From: Kluyvera georgiana ATCC 51603
Lineage (GTDB): Bacteria > Pseudomonadota > Gammaproteobacteria > Enterobacterales > Enterobacteriaceae
NCBI RefSeq assembly: GCF_001654985.1
Contig: NZ_LXEU01000043.1
Span: 1 to 64,000, forward strand
Length of the DNA stretch: 64,000 nt
Direction: 5' to 3'
Shown here: positions 58,621-64,000 of the stretch, in pieces
Position numbering within the stretch: position 1 is the first letter of the stretch
How the letters are laid out: each line of letters begins with the position of its first letter
The notes under the pieces: model-generated
What the model was told of the DNA's origin: nothing
The model's input: only the letters and a program-made list of their open reading frames with translations
Databases searched by the model: none
Translations under genes and position numbers: made by a program

Positions 58621-59682
58621 ATGGTACCCACAATGATGACGTATATCCGCGAGGAACCTGAATGTCTGGCGCAGATCATCCGCGACTATCGGCAAAATCT
58701 GGCGGCAATTGAAACATTTGCCCTCCAGCATCCGGTACGCCGAATTCTGCTGTTGGCTACCGGGTCGTCACTGAACGCCGCGCTGTGCGCGCGCTATTTC
58801 TTCGAGCAACGCTTCGGCCTGCTGGTGGAGATTAAAGAGCCGTATAACTTTACCCACTATGAAATGATTGACCCGCATACCGATCTGGTGGTGGCGATTT
58901 CACAAAGCGGAAAAAGCGCGTCAACGCTGGAGGCGATGCGTAAGGTACAGGCGGCGAAGCTTCCTGTATTCGCGCTCACCTCTGATCCGCAAAGCCCGAT
59001 TGCGAAGGCGTGTGACGGCGTTCTGGATATCAATACCGGTATTGAGAGCGTGGGCTTCGTTACCCGAGGTTTTAGCGCGACGGTATTGAATTTGTTGTTG
59101 ATGGCCCTGTTGATTGCCCGAGGTCAGGGGAAAGCCAGCGCTGAGGAAGAACGGCATTATCTCGCGGAACTGCGGCGGTTGGCGGCGGCAATCCCGGCGG
59201 CGATAACCCGTACCTCGCACTTTATCGAGCGGCACAGCGCGACGCTGCGCGACGGCGAGCGTTTTGTCGCCATCGGCTACGGGGCGCTGGTGGGCGTGGC
59301 CAAAGAGTGTGAAACCAAATTCACCGAGACGGTACGCTTCCCTTCCAGCGGTTTCGAGCTCGAGGCCTATATGCACGGCCCTTATCTGGAGGCTAATGTC
59401 CGCCATATCATGCTGTTTATTGAAGACCAGCCGGATGAACGCAGCCGGGCGCTGCGCGACTACATGACGCCGTCTGTCGCGCAGGCTTTCACGCTGACGC
59501 TCAACGACGAGGAGGATGCGCATACGTTAGCGCTGAACTGCCCGTGTGAACACCATCTGGCACCGCTGTTGCTGGTTGTCCCAATCCAGATGCTGGCCTG
59601 GCATATCGCCGGACTCAAAGGCATCGATCTCAGCAAACGTATTTTCAACGATTTCGATCGCGTATTAAAAAGTAAAATCTGA
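58621..59682 (+). CDS. gfrE: SIS-domain glucoselysine-6-phosphate deglycase
   Basis: The 353-residue protein has two SIS domains like glucosamine-6-phosphate synthase isomerase domains: ATGSSLNAALCARYF and VVAISQSGKSASTLEAM in the first, GALVGVAKECETKFTETV and GFELEAYMHGPYLE in the second. It matches the deglycase of the Salmonella gfr operon that splits glucoselysine 6-phosphate to glucose 6-phosphate and lysine. ATG 58621 fits GGGAG with proper spacing; ATG 58615 is too close. The split of substrates between GfrE and GfrF is taken from Salmonella. Confidence 0.85.
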   Translation: MVPTMMTYIREEPECLAQIIRDYRQNLAAIETFALQHPVRRILLLATGSSLNAALCARYFFEQRFGLLVEIKEPYNFTHYEMIDPHTDLVVAISQSGKSASTLEAMRKVQAAKLPVFALTSDPQSPIAKACDGVLDINTGIESVGFVTRGFSATVLNLLLMALLIARGQGKASAEEERHYLAELRRLAAAIPAAITRTSHFIERHSATLRDGERFVAIGYGALVGVAKECETKFTETVRFPSSGFELEAYMHGPYLEANVRHIMLFIEDQPDERSRALRDYMTPSVAQAFTLTLNDEEDAHTLALNCPCEHHLAPLLLVVPIQMLAWHIAGLKGIDLSKRIFNDFDRVLKSKI

Positions 59683-59699
59683 TTATTCAGGAGATAACT

Positions 59700-60710
59700 A
59701 TGTTGGGTTTTAATCAGGACGAGTACCTGACCAGTGCTCGCGAGATCATTGCTGCGCGCAAACAGGCGGAAAACGTCGCCGATGATATTTATCAGAGTGG
59801 CTGTAGCGCATTATTTTTTGCCTCAGTAGGCGGTTCTTTGGCGCCAATGATGGCGATTAATGAATTTGCTAAACAATTAACCGACGTGCCGGTTTATCTT
59901 GAACAGGCAGCGGAATTGATCCATCACGGGCATAAGAAATTAACCAAAGACGCGGTGGTCGTGACCTTGTCTAAATCCGGTGATACGAAAGAATCGGTGG
60001 CGATTGCAGAATGGTGTAAAGGGCAAGGTATTCGCGTGGTCGCTATTACCCGGAATGCCGATTCACCATTAGCTGAGGCGGCGAAATGGCATATTCCGAT
60101 GTGTCACAAAAACGGCGTAGAATATGAATATATGCTGCTCTACTGGTTATTTTTCCGCGTAATTTATCGTCATGGCGAGTTTGCGGATTATGAGCGCTTT
60201 GCCAGCCAGTTGGAATTATTGCCGGAAAATCTCTTACAGGCTAAACGGCAGTTTGATCCGCAGGCGGATAATATCGCTGCGCAGTATCATGACCGTGATT
60301 ATATGATGTGGATCGGTGGAGCCGAGATGTGGGGGGAAGTTTACCTGTTCTCGATGTGTATCCTTGAAGAGATGCAGTGGAAGCGAACTAAATCAGTCAG
60401 CTCGGCGGAGTTTTTCCATGGCACTCTGGAACTGCTGGAGAAAGATGTTCCGCTGTTCCTGGTGAAAGGCGAGGGTAAATGCCGGGCACTGGATGAACGT
60501 GTTGAGCGCTTCGCGAAAAAGATAACCGATCATCTGGTAGTCATTGACCCACGCGACTATCCGCTAAACGGCATCGATGACGCTTTCCGTTGGATAATGG
60601 CACCGTGTGTCGTGTCAACGCTGCTGGTGGACAGACTGGCGGCCCACTTTGAACATCATACCGGGCACGACCTGAATATTCGCCGTTACTACCGGCAGTT
60701 CGATTACTAA
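59700..60710 (+). CDS. gfrF: SIS-domain fructoselysine-6-phosphate deglycase
   Basis: The 336-residue SIS protein resembles FrlB/GfrF: FFASVGGSLAPMMAINEFAK and VVVTLSKSGDTKESVAIAEW in the first domain, SSAEFFHGTLELLEKDVP in the second and a NIRRYYRQFDY tail like the YYxxLVEY end of FrlB. It would cleave fructoselysine 6-phosphate to glucose 6-phosphate and lysine. It is the last gene of the operon, with AGGAG before ATG 59700. Confidence 0.87.
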   Translation: MLGFNQDEYLTSAREIIAARKQAENVADDIYQSGCSALFFASVGGSLAPMMAINEFAKQLTDVPVYLEQAAELIHHGHKKLTKDAVVVTLSKSGDTKESVAIAEWCKGQGIRVVAITRNADSPLAEAAKWHIPMCHKNGVEYEYMLLYWLFFRVIYRHGEFADYERFASQLELLPENLLQAKRQFDPQADNIAAQYHDRDYMMWIGGAEMWGEVYLFSMCILEEMQWKRTKSVSSAEFFHGTLELLEKDVPLFLVKGEGKCRALDERVERFAKKITDHLVVIDPRDYPLNGIDDAFRWIMAPCVVSTLLVDRLAAHFEHHTGHDLNIRRYYRQFDY

Positions 60711-60716
60711 TGTGTC

Positions 60717-60744
60717 TGCGGCGGCCAGCGCTCTGGCCGCCGCA
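60717..60744. terminator. Bidirectional stem-loop between gfrF and dauA
   Basis: TGCGGCGGCCAG-CGCT-CTGGCCGCCGCA is a perfect 12-pair, GC-rich hairpin in the 42-base gap between convergent genes. No U-tract is present, so termination efficiency is uncertain. Confidence 0.75.
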
Positions 60745-60752
60745 AATGTGAC

Positions 60753-62441
60753 TCAGCGTTGTGAGACGTCTGCCAGCGCCGCGTCTTTATTCGGGAAGAA
60801 GGCCAGACGCCCTGGAATTGGCTGAATCCCGGCACGCGCCATGGTGCGCAGCGGCTGGAACTCGAGGTTTGAAACGCGCAGTTCGCAGCCGTCGGGCAAT
60901 TTTTTGACAAAGCGCTGGAAGGCATCCAGACCACCGGCATCCAGTACCGGCACTGCATCCCATTTCAGCACCACAATCCGCTTACCCGCAATCCGCGACT
61001 CCAAGTCGGTAAACAACCCTTCGGCGGCGGCAAAGAACAGCGGGCCAATCACCCGCAGCACCAGCACATCATCCGGGACGGTCACGTTGACCGCAGACAG
61101 TCGCGTCATGCGTGCAATGCGGCGCATAAACAGCAGTGAAGCCAGCACGATGCCGACGCTGATGGCGATAACCATATCGAACAGCACCGTTAGCGACATA
61201 CAGATAAGCATCACGATAATGTCGTCTTTCGGTGCTTTACGCAGCAGATACACCACTTTGTGCGCCTCGCTCATGTTCCATGCCACCATCAGCAGCAGCG
61301 CAGCCATTGCTGATAGCGGCAGCCATGAGAGCACGGGCGCGAGGATCAGCAGCGCCAGAATGACCAGAATGGCGTGGATCACCGCCGAAACCGGAGAGGT
61401 GGCTCCGGCACGAACGTTGGCCGCCGAGCGGGCAATCGCGGCGGTGGCGGTAATCCCGCCGAAGAACGGCGCCACAATGTTGCCCAGCCCCTGGCCGATC
61501 AGTTCGCTGTTGGCTTTATGTTTGGTGCCGGTCATACCGTCCAGCACCACGGCGCACAGCAGCGATTCAATCGCGCCGAGCATCGCCATGGAGAACGCCG
61601 CGGGCAGCAGCGCGTGCAGCGATTCCCAGCTCAGGGTAAAGCTGGAGCCCGGCAGATCCCACGGCAGAACAAACTGCGGCAGCAGCTGCGGAATCCCGTT
61701 GCCCTGGGTACCGTCGGCGAGAATATAGTGGAACTGGGAGCCAATGGTGGCAACGTGGCCGCCGAGCAGGTTGACGATTAGCATCACGAGGCAGCCCGCA
61801 ATCAGCGCGGGCAGGTGGCCCGGAAGACGCAGTCCAAGACGCGGCCAGAGAATCAGCGTGCCGAGAGTGACAATGCCAATCGCGGCATCGCCAAAGTTAA
61901 TGGTCGGCAGCGCCATCGCCAGCGCGCCCACCTTCTGTAAATAGTGTTCAGGGACATGCGCCATCTGCAGACCGAGAAAATCTTTAATCTGCATGGTACC
62001 AATGGTAATACCAATCCCCGAGGTAAAGCCGAGGGTCACCGACAGCGGAATGTATTCAATCAGGCGACCAAAACGGGCCAGGCCAAAGAGGATTAAAAAC
62101 AGTCCGGAAAGCAGGGTCGCGACCAACAGACCGGCCAGGCCAAACTGCTGTGATACGGGATAGAGAATCACGACGAAGGCGGCGGTTGGCCCGGAAACGC
62201 TGAAGCGCGAGCCCCCGGTCAGCGCGATAACGATCCCCGCGACGGCGGAGGTATACAGGCCGTACTGCGGCGCCACGCCGCTACCAATCGCCAGCGCCAT
62301 CGCCAGCGGAATAGCGATAATACCGACGGTGATCCCGGCAATAAGGTCGCGCATAAAGCGGGCCGAGGTGTACTTCTCCTTCCAGCAGGCGTCAATCAGC
62401 GCGCGGAAAGGCATCACTTGAGGAGAGAGTAATTTATTCAC
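60753..62441 (-). CDS. dauA: C4-dicarboxylate transporter DauA (SLC26/SulP family)
   Basis: The 562-residue inner-membrane protein has the SLC26 fold ([20 protein letters not shown] and [20 protein letters not shown] motifs) in residues about 20-430 and a C-terminal STAS domain ([19 protein letters not shown]). It matches E. coli DauA (YchM), an aerobic succinate/aspartate importer that also affects fatty-acid metabolism. prs lies upstream on the same strand. Confidence 0.95.
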   Translation of the reverse strand: MNKLLSPQVMPFRALIDACWKEKYTSARFMRDLIAGITVGIIAIPLAMALAIGSGVAPQYGLYTSAVAGIVIALTGGSRFSVSGPTAAFVVILYPVSQQFGLAGLLVATLLSGLFLILFGLARFGRLIEYIPLSVTLGFTSGIGITIGTMQIKDFLGLQMAHVPEHYLQKVGALAMALPTINFGDAAIGIVTLGTLILWPRLGLRLPGHLPALIAGCLVMLIVNLLGGHVATIGSQFHYILADGTQGNGIPQLLPQFVLPWDLPGSSFTLSWESLHALLPAAFSMAMLGAIESLLCAVVLDGMTGTKHKANSELIGQGLGNIVAPFFGGITATAAIARSAANVRAGATSPVSAVIHAILVILALLILAPVLSWLPLSAMAALLLMVAWNMSEAHKVVYLLRKAPKDDIIVMLICMSLTVLFDMVIAISVGIVLASLLFMRRIARMTRLSAVNVTVPDDVLVLRVIGPLFFAAAEGLFTDLESRIAGKRIVVLKWDAVPVLDAGGLDAFQRFVKKLPDGCELRVSNLEFQPLRTMARAGIQPIPGRLAFFPNKDAALADVSQR

Positions 62442-62525
62442 AATACTGTTTCATCCATGAGCGCATCATCTGTCACGTGAATGGCAGTGAAGTTGGCATA
62501 AATCATACAAATAAACAATACAGAC

Positions 62526-62552
62526 AAAAAAACCCGCCGCAGCGGGTTTTTT
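62526..62552 (-). terminator. Rho-independent terminator of prs
   Basis: AAAAAACCCGC-CGCA-GCGGGTTTTTT, with an A/T extension on both sides, works as a terminator on the minus strand 12 bases after the prs stop. Confidence 0.9.
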
Positions 62553-62564
62553 AACCAAATCCGA

Positions 62565-63581
<1,017 letters not shown>

Positions 63582-63717
63582 TCATCCAGGCGGTGTATTA
63601 AAGAGCGCGATGCAACGTCTGGAACAGGGTGACGTTGTCACCGGAGCTCAGTTTGCCCGGCAGGGTTACTCATCACCATTCTTCTTTCGTCAACAGGGCT
63701 GACGGAAACCGAATGAT

Positions 63718-64000
63718 TCAGAGCAGGGCTTGCTTCAATGGAGAGAGGTTGACACCTTTCGCCACAAAGCCTTGCAACCATTCCGGGGCTTGCTCAAGCA
63801 CCTGGCGGGCAGCGAGTTCCGTGTCGAATTCAGCAAAGACACAGGCTCCTGTTCCAGTCAGGCGCGACGGCGCGTATTCTAACAGCCAGGAAAGCACATC
63901 ATCAACCTCGCGAAAACGTTTTCTTGCGATAACCTCGCAATCATTGCCGAATTCACAATTTAATAACGTTTCTATTGACCTGACCGGGGTATTTCGTGGC
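63718..64000 (-). CDS. ispE: 4-diphosphocytidyl-2-C-methyl-D-erythritol kinase, C-terminal part
   Basis: The minus strand from the right edge encodes the last about 93 residues of IspE, with [55 protein letters not shown] (GHMP kinase C-terminal glycine motif) and [16 protein letters not shown] before the TGA at 63718-63720. The gene is cut by the window edge. IspE phosphorylates an intermediate of the non-mevalonate isoprenoid pathway. ispE-prs order is the conserved enterobacterial one. Confidence 0.95.
   Translation of the reverse strand, partial: PRNTPVRSIETLLNCEFGNDCEVIARKRFREVDDVLSWLLEYAPSRLTGTGACVFAEFDTELAARQVLEQAPEWLQGFVAKGVNLSPLKQALL

Noticed and set aside
53210-60710. D-glucosaminate (dga) or frl locus
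   Set aside because: The dga locus carries an aldolase and a dehydratase rather than two SIS proteins, and frl uses no mannose-type PTS; the gfr layout fits all seven genes.

Overview
The window is chromosomal DNA from a member of the Enterobacteriaceae, probably close to Enterobacter, Klebsiella, Citrobacter or Leclercia. Three blocks of backbone keep the gene content and order I recall for Escherichia coli K-12: ycgB-dadA-dadX-cvrA-ldcA-emtA-ycgR-ymgE (71-9112), ychF-pth-ychH (45733-48090) and dauA-prs-ispE (60753-64000; ispE runs off the right edge). Proteins in these blocks are close to full-length E. coli proteins. I cannot name the species from sequence alone.

Two accessory blocks are set into that backbone. 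The first (about 9.1-45.6 kb, between ymgE and ychF) holds, left to right: a Fur-box-preceded hydroxamate-siderophore-type TonB receptor; a scar in which pieces of two unrelated MFS transporters are joined; the catB-catC-catA branch of the beta-ketoadipate pathway without a visible catR; an orphan ProX-like betaine-binding protein; a chaperone-usher fimbrial cluster (mini-pilin, two pilins, chaperone, usher, two-domain adhesin, two minor pilins, second chaperone) whose last gene is a PglL-type O-oligosaccharyltransferase; two regulators (IprA/YaiV-like and LuxR-like); an AraC regulator with a divergent NepI-like exporter; an AzlCD exporter pair; lacI-lacZ with a complete lac-type control region but no lacY; a PEGA-like lipoprotein, a small winged-helix-like protein and a DHA3 MFS protein; and a yagEFGH-yagI (xynR) xyloside/xylonate locus, which in E. 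coli K-12 sits in prophage CP4-6 but here has no prophage genes around it.

The second accessory block (48.1-60.7 kb, between ychH and dauA) joins two metabolic units. One is an aspartokinase III paralogue divergent from dat and ddc, which together could run aspartate to aspartyl phosphate, then (through host Asd) aspartate semialdehyde, then L-2,4-diaminobutyrate and 1,3-diaminopropane. The kinase carries changes at the lysine-feedback site and is preceded by what looks like a decayed lysC lysine-riboswitch leader, which points to a duplicated lysC freed from lysine control. The other is a gfrR-gfrABCDEF locus: a LevR-type sigma-54 activator, a strong sigma-54 promoter, a mannose-family PTS and two SIS-domain deglycases for glucoselysine and fructoselysine.

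The two observations I rate highest are the O-oligosaccharyltransferase built into a chaperone-usher operon, suggesting a dedicated pilus glycosylation system, and the deregulated aspartokinase dedicated to diaminopropane. I saw no tRNA or rRNA genes, CRISPR arrays, integrases or insertion sequences. Comparisons with E. coli are from memory, not from a search.
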